This document shows, one piece after another, positions 36,401 to 44,150 of a DNA stretch of 62,439 nt. The notes under the pieces were generated by a model. That model was given only the letters and a program-made list of their open reading frames with translations, was not told the DNA's origin and did no database searches. Position numbers and translations under genes: made by a program. Source of the DNA: a virus. The stretch covers positions 1-62,439 of the IMG/VR virus record IMGVR_UViG_3300006737_000032; one strand, 5' to 3'. Each line of letters begins with the position of its first letter. The stretch's first letter is position 1.

Positions 36401-36597
36401 GCCTCAAGGCCCGTGGCAAACTCAACCAATGAGTTACCCTTTAGGTTTTTAACTACCCCCGCATCCCCACCTCCATCTTCACTAGATGCGTTGTCTCCAT
36501 ACACCACGTTTACGGCGTCAATGAGCGCTGTGCTGGGTACCAGCTTATAGTCCGTGCTCTTGTCTAGAGCTCGGGGGGTAATTTTATTGATAGCCAT
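30457..36597 (-). CDS. Giant tail/connector structural protein (2046 aa)
   Basis: Begins MAINKITPRALDKSTDYKLV and VVYGDNASSEDGGGDAGVVK, a start I recognise from large tail/stabilisation proteins of Bacteroidota and podovirus-like phages. The body is a long series of beta-rich segments. Near residue 1786 (about 31170-31245) is a single YGCTDPTSLNYNPTATFNNG repeat of the kind found seven times in the T9SS protein. The last ~250 residues look like Ig-type beta domains (YELQPGESSVLTVTAHPT). Probably a tail tube or hub component that also carries surface domains. Confidence 0.6.
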   Translation of the reverse strand: MAINKITPRALDKSTDYKLVPSTALIDAVNVVYGDNASSEDGGGDAGVVKNLKGNSLVEFATGLEAGAQALNGIDGPAIFSGDQKVVGSVVDDRLKVAFFFVYHEDPSRHSIEMYDPYGVFSLPAEYTRQYVNQSTGGTFDTNFLTYGAPDRKHVIRTVCVGSFLNFKQDSVVQGNVVYSKETSFPVGLPGSAFTPSSLANKFVDTFEKGIHLYFTDNLSEPKKIDVVQSMCYLSFAGGAAAVVSGASVSGTQVSDGYYTSAQVPFTATNFHKLGFPTNGTEEIIFSHAVRPTPLIRPTVNFTNDPLRNTSNFSDAPGFQFSYQFVFADGSESPISVYSPSAFPPSVIAQGDNPAPNHQSFNLCKVRVPTFYSSQLNGDSRPWYNIIAVRVLAREGEFGNTFLLDEVKSTDDYTLDGFGYFEFDFYNDRVSTAISPDEVNKFFDAVPQKAEAQTVVDNRLVYGNYQEGYEGVRCESNITVIPADRPDELFAAAGTVNTFISPSDREQNESPLNLTNANTSAFSPTPMGGVVQNKAAGFSISFNQVPDNVSSGDTIRISVTLKPSRNWHIYNTEKASPSGSGDSFHASRQMGGLKDDTDNFVELKYASPLSSGENFLRGGSLIGNETAGTADYAIQVAKNAYRAFGRTPGIASLNWTRRFNNGVAGFAGGFSKQFELGTSAANPYIVEGDALTFRLDILCNTNQYQNGGAKSIIKRIVKRALTISDYSGDNFESGFVVQNRSINPFVDQNLVLDDYGQIQPGSANADKIMMAAGSFDEEPNGNKYCRAAVIAKTQKVTFYLEQVKVGTYAGATAQDSSVLDDVDDDTFVFKLGIKSIENLDLWTCIRQWKPQVDGQSPWVAVKRSSMQNNTEDQIFGLLDGATGQANTLVDPLLIQESELYNVTRATKYIGWLPSTFSASTDEEYDDNISANGVVPNTRFLPGGYTAEFGGPDHADAFSNGNVNPEARHFGIAMRNAIGYATSIHFHPALATTSPVNLPFGQSDRALMIQESLLTEEAVTTLFSQLGGIGGVFQGLSEAPPALFPFSIMDGEVGPGGFFPNADNGITSDLVTQARKDSALGIAMYNPSAIASSDRQSTFERVLLGPYFTGKIYLGHVTSGNSDTNKLGFRAASFGPNGATVEDHYDNGTGGQPRSMMPQIQGYHTIGLFENSDEVSESTILFPPVSNTENGNVFSLAKNYVNATTNVGVSFESESATAEFFSTPIFDFFPSSLQTARSFKTSAFHNMGVVYYDDAGRRSFVNPLGSFYVPGYSNEERAAPKGAVDVGVQLFHDPPKWADAYQLAYAPNSTIGDFIQYSTSDAFIQEYGEELADVIEGKIYIPLHYLQNHPISHTKEFGAIGVDQTDIRYRYAVGDKLRILSYGEANDRVYPYNYVFDVVEVVNLLPTSDEYTNPLGDTTATTGEGSFNNQFENQKFIGEFVVVNNNPSATGFNFTEIADEQSKWNQNVIFEIFSPKKPSTYDENRVYYEIGDVYRTLETSSGDKKHSTTYIQTNEGDVFFRQAAVNFNEESLGQYTPLIGNPDITVFDGEVDYKSNFLSAFVEDYSASDLFASKLGVLGRQNVVVQNARTTRRETGLIYSEKSQPEGRAFRYSSFSLPAFPFKDLEEAYGNINYICDYDGNLLVIQKDRVTLVPVSATLLANATGQEQLIAANDVLGKERVYATRGGSDNNPESVVKVDKDVYFAHKTLGKVFRFSSGSGVEDISDVKMSTYFRKAFQDILDLSGRADKKDVRVVGGYDPVKEEYLVTLLRPTTLDSVASDFEPDLVYGCTDPTSLNYNPTATFNNGTCIQTTDDTPCAPGALGSMVDSIGVESNGVSFGAVGIGSSEVYEDSAPSFQNDGDCVSFIASTFLNDPLGVFDVAITGYELQPGESSVLTVTAHPTANSTSALQAMIGPYQAEFTVTYNNGGDNLQSFTFPLNIDLVDPTDLQVGNVVANIYIGDVLVDQAFAQQQNGTWQIVVNQDNVIQSVNNSYAFDGTNFPAGRRARVRVELQVSNTLGVEILPTDSITITGRIIDGAPGFRFKEI

Positions 36598-37508
36598 TAG
36601 TACTTAGGTGCCTGCTTAAAGTTCTTTCTGATCGTCTTCAGAGCCTCTTCTTTGGTAAAGTTGCTCATTCTAGCGTTGGCCTTTCTTCGCTCGTTGTAAT
36701 ACTCAGAACGGGCTCTCGCCTTTTCGTTTGCAGGCACGCTAGACTTCCTTTCAATCAACTTGTAGTACATGTAGGACCGAAGAGCTTCTTCGATATACAC
36801 GTGAACCTCTGGATCAGATGACCTAGCCTCGTCCGCGATGTACTCAATAACTACCTCGCTGTAGTTGTTAGACGTGTCAATCTCGATTCTATTCTGATCA
36901 AGGTTGAGTCTGTACTCTCCGTGGTGGTGACCGCCGCCAATGCCGTACATACGACCAAAGCCACCCTCGTACAGGTAGTTGTCAAAGATGTAGTAGTCCC
37001 TTACGTCTCCATTGCCCTGCCCTGCGCCAGTAGTAGCGCTCTTGTCGTCCACTCGGTCTCCAATAGAGTTGTCGCTAATATCCATCGGGTTGGCATCAAA
37101 CACATCTGTGAGGGTGCCTGTAAGGGCTTCCTCAGTAACACCAGCAGGCAGTGAGCCCCCATACTTACCCTGATCGTCCAGCGATGTGTCGGTTGCTGTC
37201 TGCATTCTGCGAGACATGTTCAGATTCTTGTTCTGAGTGAACACGTAAAGCAGTCCGTCACTACCCACAACCCCAACCTTAGACAGGTCAACAAAGTCGT
37301 CAGGAAGTGAGACAGTGTTGTTTGTAGAGTTGATGCTCAGCTTAAGAGATTTTACCTTCTTACCAAGGTCAAATCCAATTTCTCGAATGCCACGAAGTGC
37401 AAAGTTTCTGATTGCAGAGTCTGATACATTGTTTGCAAAGTCATCAGAGTCAGATGTCAGAATGAAGTCCTTTACAAGCTGGCTAAGTTTTACTTTGTTA
37501 TGACTCAT
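36597..37508 (-). CDS. Head-tail adaptor-like protein (303 aa)
   Basis: Helical N-terminus (VKLSQLVKDFILTSDSDDFA, then IRNFALRGIREIGFD), followed by NTVSLPDDFVDLSKVGVVG and a later YSEVVIEYIADEARS. The strand 'V-x-L-P-D-D-F-V-D' after a helical N-terminus recurs in adaptor or connector proteins of podovirus-like phages. A His/Gly-rich loop (YGIGGGHHHGEY) sits in the middle. It lies between the second adaptor-like gene and the giant tail protein, as expected for a neck component. Confidence 0.5.
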   Translation of the reverse strand: MSHNKVKLSQLVKDFILTSDSDDFANNVSDSAIRNFALRGIREIGFDLGKKVKSLKLSINSTNNTVSLPDDFVDLSKVGVVGSDGLLYVFTQNKNLNMSRRMQTATDTSLDDQGKYGGSLPAGVTEEALTGTLTDVFDANPMDISDNSIGDRVDDKSATTGAGQGNGDVRDYYIFDNYLYEGGFGRMYGIGGGHHHGEYRLNLDQNRIEIDTSNNYSEVVIEYIADEARSSDPEVHVYIEEALRSYMYYKLIERKSSVPANEKARARSEYYNERRKANARMSNFTKEEALKTIRKNFKQAPKY

Positions 37509-38254
37509 AATCTAGCTGATTCTTGTACTGCGGCTTGACTAACAACCCCATCTCTGAGCCTGATGCCCACCAACTTAGCGATTTCCATAACAAGCTCATA
37601 GCTGTAATGCTCTGGCAGCATGAAGTCGATTGATTGTTCAGGAGAAAAAACCTCTAAGCCGTCAAACTCTTCTGTCGCGTAGAACGGCTTGTCGTCAACG
37701 TAGTTGGAGTTGAAGTCAATACCGCCTGGGCGTCGGTAGTATGTGATGTCTATGGATTCAATGCTTGATGGAAATACCTCGATTTCATCGGTAATCAAGG
37801 CTACAGGAAAATCGTCAGTAGGGGTAGACAGATTGCTACCCAAGATCTTACCCATCTTCTCTACGTCGTACACCAACTCAATGTTGGTTCTATCAAGCTC
37901 AAAAACACCAGACTCCTCCCCAGCACCTTTGCTAATTGAAATGAGTCTTGAGAAGTTTGATGGCTTCAAAAACACATTCCCTTGATTTGAGTCGGTCACG
38001 GTGTAGTTATGCTCTCTTGTTACAAACACAGAGAGGTCTTCTAGTGTGCGCTTTCGCATAGACTTGTCACGTCCTGGGTCCAGCCTTTGAACCTGTGCTT
38101 TCTTGGCCTCAAGAAGCTCTGAAAACAATTCGTTGTAGATGCTCAGCTGAGCAATGTATGCGAACCGATTGAACACGGCTGGAGTGATAAACCCCTTCTG
38201 TTCTTTGTTTGTCAGGTCCTTCAGAGTCCTGTATACCGTCTGTACACTAGCCAT
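37505..38254 (-). CDS. Structural protein, possible neck/ring component (249 aa)
   Basis: I choose the ATG at 38254 (MASVQTVYRTLKDLTNKEQK), because a -7-type box TATATTTG ends five bases upstream and a terminator hairpin lies behind it. The sequence contains GFITPAVFNRFAYIAQLSIY, KKAQVQRLDPGRDKSMRKRT and FEVFPSSIESIDITYYRRPG-like segments. Such proteins occur next to portal and capsid genes in Bacteroidota phages; the exact role is unproven. Confidence 0.55.
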   Translation of the reverse strand: MASVQTVYRTLKDLTNKEQKGFITPAVFNRFAYIAQLSIYNELFSELLEAKKAQVQRLDPGRDKSMRKRTLEDLSVFVTREHNYTVTDSNQGNVFLKPSNFSRLISISKGAGEESGVFELDRTNIELVYDVEKMGKILGSNLSTPTDDFPVALITDEIEVFPSSIESIDITYYRRPGGIDFNSNYVDDKPFYATEEFDGLEVFSPEQSIDFMLPEHYSYELVMEIAKLVGIRLRDGVVSQAAVQESARL

Positions 38255-38258
38255 ACCA

Positions 38259-38266
38259 CAAATATA
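38259..38266 (-). promoter_or_regulatory. Putative Bacteroidota -7 promoter box TATATTTG
   Basis: On the minus strand TATATTTG matches TAnnTTTG and ends five bases before the ATG at 38254, so transcripts would be nearly leaderless. A terminator hairpin lies 12 bases upstream. No TTTG -33 box is present at 19-bp spacing. Confidence 0.4.
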
Positions 38267-38277
38267 CAAAAACAAAA

Positions 38278-38295
38278 GAGGCCCCGAAGGGCCTC
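38278..38295 (-). terminator. Intrinsic terminator after the 277-aa gene
   Basis: On the minus strand GAGGCCC/GGGCCTC form a 7-bp GC-rich stem with a TTCG loop, followed by a T-rich run (TTTTGTTTTTG). It sits just after the stop codon at 38299 and just before the next promoter-like box. Confidence 0.75.
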
Positions 38296-38298
38296 CTT

Positions 38299-39132
38299 TT
38301 ATGCTAGACGTTCAAGTCTTTCCTCTAGTGTGCTTAGCACCGAGGCCCCTTTTTCTGTCAGGCAGAATCGGGACATTACGTCCAATGGGTCCTGACCCAC
38401 AGGGACAGAGACAATCATTGAATTGCTGTCAAACCAGTTGACAGACTTAGAGCCAAGCTTGATAATCTGGTAGTCAGCGGCCTGCTGAATAACAGAACGA
38501 CACTTTACCTGAGGAGAGTCAAATGACTCCATAAACTCTTGCGTTTTGGTTTTGGCAACGCGCAGCAAATTGAATCTAATGTCAGATACAGAAGAGTTGA
38601 TATTGATGCCAAAGTACATGGCAACAGGCAACAACTCTTGAATGTCTTTGTCTCTTACCATGGAGATTGCATCTGTAAGAGCAAACTCCTTTTGGAGCTC
38701 TTGCTCTGCATCTCTTTTCTTGTCAACAAGTCTAAAGATGCTGCCGCCATTCGCTTGATTGAACGGGTGCTTCTCCATAAATACACGCAAGTTCGGAGCC
38801 GCCTTGGGGACAAACAGCCTACCATCGCGGAAGATAACAGACTGTCGAGTAGCGTTTTCTGATTGCTCATCGCGCCACACAGAAGGCTCGTTCGGGCAGT
38901 AGCGAAGCTCGCGTACAGTGTCTTTTTCTGCATCAAATACAGTGACGCCTTTTTGTGGCAACATAAAGACCACCCCAGAATTACGAATCAACTCGTACTC
39001 TGCGTTAGGGTTTACAAATTCCTTGCGCTTAATAGGCAAAGACTTCTTAGCCACTGGAGCTTGTGCAACATGCTCTTCCTTTGGCTTTTGTTGGGCTTTA
39101 GGCCGCCCAGGGCGCTTTTTGGTTTGTTCCAT
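38299..39132 (-). CDS. Hypothetical virion-associated protein (277 aa)
   Basis: The N-terminus is Lys/Pro-rich (KKRPGRPKAQQKPKEEHVAQ), resembling an AT-hook-like or disordered tail. It is followed by YELIRNSGVVFMLPQKGVTV, a helical region, and a C-terminal winged-helix-like VGQDPLDVMSRFCLTEKGAS. The pattern of a GRP tail plus compact domain suggests DNA contact. No family is recognised. It is transcribed between two terminators. Confidence 0.45.
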   Translation of the reverse strand: MEQTKKRPGRPKAQQKPKEEHVAQAPVAKKSLPIKRKEFVNPNAEYELIRNSGVVFMLPQKGVTVFDAEKDTVRELRYCPNEPSVWRDEQSENATRQSVIFRDGRLFVPKAAPNLRVFMEKHPFNQANGGSIFRLVDKKRDAEQELQKEFALTDAISMVRDKDIQELLPVAMYFGININSSVSDIRFNLLRVAKTKTQEFMESFDSPQVKCRSVIQQAADYQIIKLGSKSVNWFDSNSMIVSVPVGQDPLDVMSRFCLTEKGASVLSTLEERLERLA

Positions 39133-39146
39133 GATATTGAATTGAG

Positions 39147-40382
39147 TTATGGTGTATATTTATTTGCGAGGGCTCTGGCAAGAGAGGCGGCTGACGAAGC
39201 CCCAATGTCTCTTTCAATAACCCCAAATCGAGCAACGTTACCAACGAACTTATCGCCGAGGCCGTTGCCTAGGTATTTGATCAATAAGTTCCCGTCAGTT
39301 CTTGCGTTGGCCCCTTCAGTGTTTGCGTTTACGAAGGCATCAAGATCCCCATCGTTTGTATGGAAAAACAAATTGTTCGAAGTATCTCTTCTGATAACAA
39401 ACACATATGCTGTTCTTCTAATTTCTGACGGAAGATGAGAGTCTATAATTGGATTTGGTGTCCCTGCAACCACTGATTCACCTCTCTCGTTAGCAAATTT
39501 CAGAACGTAAGCACCATTGTTGAACGCATCCGCAAATGCAAGAGTCAAACCCTGACCAGAAGTGGCGCTTCCCTGAACCAAGGGGCCAAGCTTAGGTAAG
39601 TCGTCGATGTCTGAGGTGCTTTTTCCGATAACAGCAAACATTGTAAAGTCACCAGACCTCACGTAGTTGTTTGCAAGTTGAACGTTATTTACTCCAGCAA
39701 AATCAGCTGCAGCAGTGGCCAATCCGTTGTTAGCTCTGCCTGTTGAATCATCAAAGTTCAGCGTGCCGCTAATAGCGGACACGTTGTATGTGCTGCCTCC
39801 AGAGCCACTATTTGTCCATGCGTTTACGTTGCCGCCTGACTCACCCAGACCTGTTTCGTTAAGGTCAATTACTGGCTTGTTGTCAGCTCCAAAGTCGATT
39901 CCTGCAATGACGTTGCCAGTTCCGAAGGCTGTTCCTGCGGTTCCGCCAATGAATGTGTTTCTGCTTGCGTCCCCCGTAGATCTTACAACAGGAAGCTCTC
40001 TAACCTCTGAGGTCACATCAGAAAAAGACTCAAGCTTGACATTCTTGACATTGCTGCTACCAACAGCATCAAACTTCATGACGCTCTGCTTGGAGCCTGA
40101 AGAGTAAACAAAAGACATGATGTCGCCAATCAAAGCTTCTTCCTTGCCCTCTTCGCACGATACTGTTACAGATGTTTTTCTAAACGATTCTCCGTCTAGG
40201 AGGTTGCTCTCTTCGTAGATCGTGGCGTCGTTGAATACGATGCCCACCTTTCCAACTGATGCAGAGATAAAGCCTATTCTGTCAGCGGGTACAGCAAATA
40301 AGTCAAGACCCTCGCCACTATCAGACGTCAGGGTGCTGGAAGCATTGAGCTCTCGGCGCTTGAACAGGAAAAACTTTTTCAT
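39147..40382 (-). CDS. Lectin-like capsid/tail decoration protein (411 aa)
   Basis: N-terminal ~120 residues (MKKFFLFKRRELNASSTLTS) form one domain. Residues ~145-400 show the concanavalin-like pattern VIDLNETGLGESGGNVNAWT, DFTMFAVIGKSTSDIDDLPK, YVFVIRRDTSNNLFFHTNDG and a LamG-type ending GVIERDIGASSAASLARALA. Together with its own promoter-like box and the preceding terminator, this suggests strong independent expression of a surface-exposed virion lectin. Confidence 0.55.
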   Translation of the reverse strand: MKKFFLFKRRELNASSTLTSDSGEGLDLFAVPADRIGFISASVGKVGIVFNDATIYEESNLLDGESFRKTSVTVSCEEGKEEALIGDIMSFVYSSGSKQSVMKFDAVGSSNVKNVKLESFSDVTSEVRELPVVRSTGDASRNTFIGGTAGTAFGTGNVIAGIDFGADNKPVIDLNETGLGESGGNVNAWTNSGSGGSTYNVSAISGTLNFDDSTGRANNGLATAAADFAGVNNVQLANNYVRSGDFTMFAVIGKSTSDIDDLPKLGPLVQGSATSGQGLTLAFADAFNNGAYVLKFANERGESVVAGTPNPIIDSHLPSEIRRTAYVFVIRRDTSNNLFFHTNDGDLDAFVNANTEGANARTDGNLLIKYLGNGLGDKFVGNVARFGVIERDIGASSAASLARALANKYTP

Positions 40383-40398
40383 TGCATTAAAGGTATTG

Positions 40399-40406
40399 CA
40401 AATATA
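40399..40406 (-). promoter_or_regulatory. Putative -7 promoter box TATATTTG upstream of the 411-aa gene
   Basis: The minus-strand sequence TATATTTGCAATACC is nearly the same as that upstream of the portal gene (TATATTTGCAATACT). It follows a terminator hairpin directly and lies 16 bases before the start codon. Confidence 0.45.
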
Positions 40407-40417
40407 GTGAAAAAGAA

Positions 40418-40437
40418 AAAGGCCCCGTAGGGCCTTT
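40418..40437 (-). terminator. Intrinsic terminator after the 166-aa gene
   Basis: Minus-strand stem AAAGGCCC/GGGCCTTT with a TACG loop, followed by a T-rich run. It ends the gene whose stop is at 40458. Confidence 0.75.
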
Positions 40438-40457
40438 CTCGTAGCGTGTATCTCAGA

Positions 40458-40958
40458 TTAGAGCTGATCGTCACCAAATGGTGTAACGGTGTTTCCTGAT
40501 CCAACCAGTGCCACTTGTGCAACCCAGCACTTAGCGGCATTTGAGTCAGAAATGCCCCAAACATTGATAGTAGAACCAACGTGTCCACCAGTAGTAGTTC
40601 CATTCATGGTGATGTGGTCATTCTCTCCATCAGTAGCTGCAGAAACATCATCCAGCTGATCAGCAGTAGTATTTACAACAATACCACCACCCAAGAAACC
40701 AGCAGCATCCGTTGCCGTTTTAACGACGTGATCTGCAGTAGCAGTCACAGCCGTAATAAACGTGAAGTGAAGGCCCTTTTGAGGAGTTGGAAGAGTAAAT
40801 GAAGAAGCGCCAGCTGCATCAAAGACGCATACAGCACCAGATTGATTGGCAGTGAGCGTTACATCAGTTCCGCCGTTCAAAACGACAGCACCCTGGTATG
40901 CCCCCTTAATGTTGTTAGCTACAACGTTTTTCGCTTGCAGCTTATCAAAGTGTCCCAT
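40458..40958 (-). CDS. Small virion protein (166 aa)
   Basis: Begins MGHFDKLQAKNVVANNIKGA and is rich in Ala, Thr, Val and Gly with strand-like alternation (SGAVCVFDAAGASSFTLPTP, TINVWGISDSNAAKCWVAQ). This composition is typical of small beta-sandwich decoration or fibre-base proteins near the capsid gene. Terminators on both sides suggest separate, abundant expression. Confidence 0.5.
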   Translation of the reverse strand: MGHFDKLQAKNVVANNIKGAYQGAVVLNGGTDVTLTANQSGAVCVFDAAGASSFTLPTPQKGLHFTFITAVTATADHVVKTATDAAGFLGGGIVVNTTADQLDDVSAATDGENDHITMNGTTTGGHVGSTINVWGISDSNAAKCWVAQVALVGSGNTVTPFGDDQL

Positions 40959-41000
40959 AATTATAGGTTTTTTTCGTGTTTGTTAAAAGAAAAAGCAAAG

Positions 41001-41014
41001 GGGGCCGAAGCCCC
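41001..41014 (-). terminator. Intrinsic terminator after the 155-aa gene
   Basis: Minus-strand stem GGGGC/GCCCC with a TTCG loop, followed by CCTTTGCTTTTTCTTTT. It lies 14 bases past the stop at 41029. Confidence 0.7.
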
Positions 41015-41028
41015 ATTCGCATTAGTCA

Positions 41029-41496
41029 TCAAAATTGTCTGAAAGTAACGTGAACTTCCACTTCGTTTTTGCCAGCTCCAGTCGTAACTTCTGCAGCGCC
41101 AGTAACGAATCTTCCAAACAATGTTCTGTCATCAGTTGTAACTGCAGCTGCGTTGCCATAAGAAGCAACAGCATCAGAGTTTACGCCATCAACAATGTCG
41201 CAGACTTTAACAACTCCAGCATTCACTGTAGTGTTATCGCCTCCGCTAAGGTAGTTGACGTTTGCAACAACTTGTTGACCCGTGTGATCATTACCTGTTC
41301 CAAGGTTGAAAGCAATGTTGACGGCACTACCTACGGTAACGTCGCCCACAGTTCTAATCAACACAGACTCGATGATGCTGTTAGCAGGCTGTTCCAGGGC
41401 GAACTTCGTAGTTGCGCCATTAGAAAAAGCATCTGCAATACGCACCTGTCTTGAAACAGTAATAGATCCAGGTACTTGGTGTCTTACTCTAGCCAT
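41029..41496 (-). CDS. Small virion protein next to the capsid gene (155 aa)
   Basis: Starts MARVRHQVPGSITVSRQVRI. It is beta-rich and Val/Asn/Thr-rich with ANSIIESVLIRTVGDVTVGS and ends EVEVHVTFRQF. Its position directly downstream of the major capsid gene, and its ending on a terminator, suggest a decoration or head-completion protein. No family recognised. Confidence 0.5.
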   Translation of the reverse strand: MARVRHQVPGSITVSRQVRIADAFSNGATTKFALEQPANSIIESVLIRTVGDVTVGSAVNIAFNLGTGNDHTGQQVVANVNYLSGGDNTTVNAGVVKVCDIVDGVNSDAVASYGNAAAVTTDDRTLFGRFVTGAAEVTTGAGKNEVEVHVTFRQF

Positions 41497-41532
41497 AATG
41501 ATTTAGGTTTTAATAGTTAAACAATAAGACTA

Positions 41533-42984
41533 TTAACCCTTGATCATTACGTGCTGGTTTGCAGCGCGAACGCAGAGGCCAATTTCAGAACGGTAGTGGA
41601 ACGCAGCCTGGTCAGTACCAGCATCGCCGTTGTTGGTGTGACCCAACACGCCGCCACCAGTCACCCAGTGCTCCATTTCACGAGAGTATCCATTTGCTTC
41701 CTTGTAGAACATGGAGAGAGCAGGAACGTTGATACCTGAACGAGCGTCAGTAACGTTCATCAAAGGCACCATAGCGCCCTGCAAGAAGTTACCAGCACCC
41801 AACAAGGTTGGATCGTTCAACAGCTTCCAGTCATGCTTGTGGAAAGAGTAACCTCCACGAGTGAATGACTTAAAGCCGAGCTTCACTGCCATGTCAGCGT
41901 CGTTCTGGAATGCACCGAACTGAGCTGGCAAACCAGCAGTCACTCCAGTTGCGATACCAGCTGCGAGCATGTCGTCAATAGCCAAAGACTGCTTTCTGTT
42001 CAAGTACATAGCGTACTCAGAAGGTGCGCCCTGCTTGTCGAGCTCCAAGATCAAGTCGTCAAACTCAGCAAAGCTATCCATTGGGTTAGCATTGGCGTTT
42101 TGAACAACGATACCTCTGTCTTCGATAGCTGAGAAGTAACCTTCAGAACCAGCCATCTCGTCGTCGAGGTTGGTTCCAGCTGTTGATGAATCAGAAGGCT
42201 CGTTTCTCTTCTGTCCGAAGAGCAACATCAGCTCTCTCTGATCTTCAAACTTAGCGCGAGCTTCTTGCTCACCCTTCATGAACCAGCGGTATTCGCCACC
42301 ACCAATGTTCACCCAGCCGATGTTAGTCGCCTGCGATCCGTTGACTTCGTAACGACCCTTAACGATCATGTAAGAGTTGCTGTACTTGCGAACCCCGATG
42401 TCATCGTATGCAGTTGGCTGGTTGGTGCCTTGTGCGTACATGTTACCGAGCTTGATCAAAGTACCGCCAGCAGAAGCGTCGATATCAGTATCTTCAACAG
42501 CAGCTGAGTCGTCGAGCTTAACCATAACAACTTGCGTTGCATCGCCGCTGCCTGAACCGCCAGACTTAACGATGAAGCGAGCACCAGTTGCTGCGTCCAT
42601 CAAAACGTCGTTAGCCTGAACATTAGAGGCAACGTCAGAGTTGGCAGTAGCGTCGATGCTTACGCTTACGCCAGAACCAGCAATAGTGGTGTCAGCAGCT
42701 GCGTAGGTCAACTTAGCGTGACGACGACCCAATTCCCACCAGTCGAACTGGTCAGAGGTGCCGCCTGCGTTGATAGCTCCAGTGAGCTTCAAGAAACCAG
42801 TGATACCCTGGTCGCCGTAAGTCTCAACCAAGTCAGGAAGGACGTGGTCCTTCGTGGTCTTGATCAAAGAATCAATAGTTGTGTATGTCTCGGGTGTAAT
42901 CCGAAACGATGGTCTGAGTCCAGCTGCGTTTGCTGCTACGCTAGTAGCATCCACTGCTGGCTGACCTGAAAGAATATTAGCCAT
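41533..42984 (-). CDS. Major capsid protein
   Basis: 483 residues. It begins MANILSGQPAVDATSVAANA and has RITPETYTTIDSLIKTTKDH, KFEDQRELMLLFGQKRNEPS and FSFHKHDWKLLNDPTLLGAG-like segments. The size, the location after a scaffold-like gene and downstream of portal and terminase, and the even, strongly biased codon use fit the major capsid protein, presumably of HK97 fold. I rely on gene order as much as on motifs; the nearest relatives are probably capsids of Bacteroidota podophages. Confidence 0.72.
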   Translation of the reverse strand: MANILSGQPAVDATSVAANAAGLRPSFRITPETYTTIDSLIKTTKDHVLPDLVETYGDQGITGFLKLTGAINAGGTSDQFDWWELGRRHAKLTYAAADTTIAGSGVSVSIDATANSDVASNVQANDVLMDAATGARFIVKSGGSGSGDATQVVMVKLDDSAAVEDTDIDASAGGTLIKLGNMYAQGTNQPTAYDDIGVRKYSNSYMIVKGRYEVNGSQATNIGWVNIGGGEYRWFMKGEQEARAKFEDQRELMLLFGQKRNEPSDSSTAGTNLDDEMAGSEGYFSAIEDRGIVVQNANANPMDSFAEFDDLILELDKQGAPSEYAMYLNRKQSLAIDDMLAAGIATGVTAGLPAQFGAFQNDADMAVKLGFKSFTRGGYSFHKHDWKLLNDPTLLGAGNFLQGAMVPLMNVTDARSGINVPALSMFYKEANGYSREMEHWVTGGGVLGHTNNGDAGTDQAAFHYRSEIGLCVRAANQHVMIKG

Positions 42985-42996
42985 AATTTTTTATTC

Positions 42997-44130
42997 TTAG
43001 ATGTTAAAAACTGTTTTGGATTTACCTCCACGCAACAGCGATCTTACTTGCTGTGCGAGAGGGTTTTCCTCATTCATGTTTTGAGCACTTGATGGAGTCG
43101 TGTTCGTTGACACATTAGCAGCATTGCTAACGATAGTCTTCTGCCCATCACCCAAGCCTTGGCGGTATGCCGAGGAAACGATTGTGTCAATGTTATCAAT
43201 GACAGCGAGGTGAGAGTTCAGCTTATCGTAGTCCCAGTTGCCCTGGCCATCGACATACGAGTCAAAGAAGTTCTCAATGTTGTTGGTTCTACCCTTGAGC
43301 TGACCTCTGTATTCGTCATTGATGCCGAACATAAAGGTCTTATCGTTCCCTAAATCAAACTCCAAACCTTGCAGGGCGTCCGTTTCGGTTGCCATAGATT
43401 GGTAGAAGCCATCATCAAAGCGCGATGCTTGTTGGGTAGAGGGGGTTTGAACAGCCTCTGGTGTTTTGAACTTGTCTCGGATAGTTTCGATTTCTCTCCG
43501 AGCGTCGGTTGCATCAACCTTCAGCTGAATCATGGATGCTCGAACTGTTGCGTCATCATGGACGTTAGAGTCGAGCTTGTATCTGCTTTCAAAAAGCGTG
43601 TTAACCTCGTCGTATGACAAGTTTGGATACTGCTGTGAGTATTGAACTCGCATCGCTGTCACATCGTCCATTTCGGTCGTGTTCATAGACTGATACGTAA
43701 ACCAATCCTCTGGCTTGCGGCCTGTTTCGGCAACAAAGTCAGCAATAGCCTGCACGCGATCGTCGATTGCAGGTTGTTGTGCTTGAGTGAAATAGTCAAA
43801 CGATTCAATGTCTTTTCCGAGCCTTTCGCTCATGAACGTTAGAACCGCAGCTTCGATTTCCTCGTCGCTATAATCTTCTTCTTGTTGTTGCACCGCCTCT
43901 TGAACTGGCTGTTCTGCTTGGGGCTGTGCTTCTGTAATTTGTTCGAGCGTAGATGGCTCCTCTGCAGGGGCTGGCTCTGGGTCCACGTATGGGGTTTCCG
44001 CAGGCTGTTCTGGCTGAGCTTCTACTTGTGGTGCAGAGTCTTGTTGCATGCTGGCAGCAAGCTGCTCTGGCGTGTCAAAGATCTCTGCTTTCTCGAACGA
44101 TTCTTCTTGGAGGTGAATTGTGTTTTCCAT
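42997..44130 (-). CDS. Scaffold-like protein (377 aa)
   Basis: The N-terminal ~100 residues are acidic and rich in Glu, Gln and Pro (APQVEAQPEQPAETPYVDPE). A helical region with coiled-coil segments follows (DATDARREIETIRDKFKTPE), and the C-terminus is basic (VRSLLRGGKSKTVFNI). An acidic helical protein encoded immediately upstream of the capsid gene is the usual place for the internal scaffold. No protease motif is visible. Confidence 0.65.
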   Translation of the reverse strand: MENTIHLQEESFEKAEIFDTPEQLAASMQQDSAPQVEAQPEQPAETPYVDPEPAPAEEPSTLEQITEAQPQAEQPVQEAVQQQEEDYSDEEIEAAVLTFMSERLGKDIESFDYFTQAQQPAIDDRVQAIADFVAETGRKPEDWFTYQSMNTTEMDDVTAMRVQYSQQYPNLSYDEVNTLFESRYKLDSNVHDDATVRASMIQLKVDATDARREIETIRDKFKTPEAVQTPSTQQASRFDDGFYQSMATETDALQGLEFDLGNDKTFMFGINDEYRGQLKGRTNNIENFFDSYVDGQGNWDYDKLNSHLAVIDNIDTIVSSAYRQGLGDGQKTIVSNAANVSTNTTPSSAQNMNEENPLAQQVRSLLRGGKSKTVFNI

Positions 44131-44150
44131 TGTATTGAATTATTGTTTTA

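Noticed and set aside
38278-41014. GC-rich hairpins as repeated mobile elements
   Set aside because: They differ in sequence and each sits just past a stop codon with a T-rich tail on the minus strand, so they are terminators.
41035-41454. A 139-aa rightward frame opposite the capsid-proximal gene
   Set aside because: Ser/Asn/Cys-rich shadow of a beta-rich gene on the minus strand that has its own terminator.
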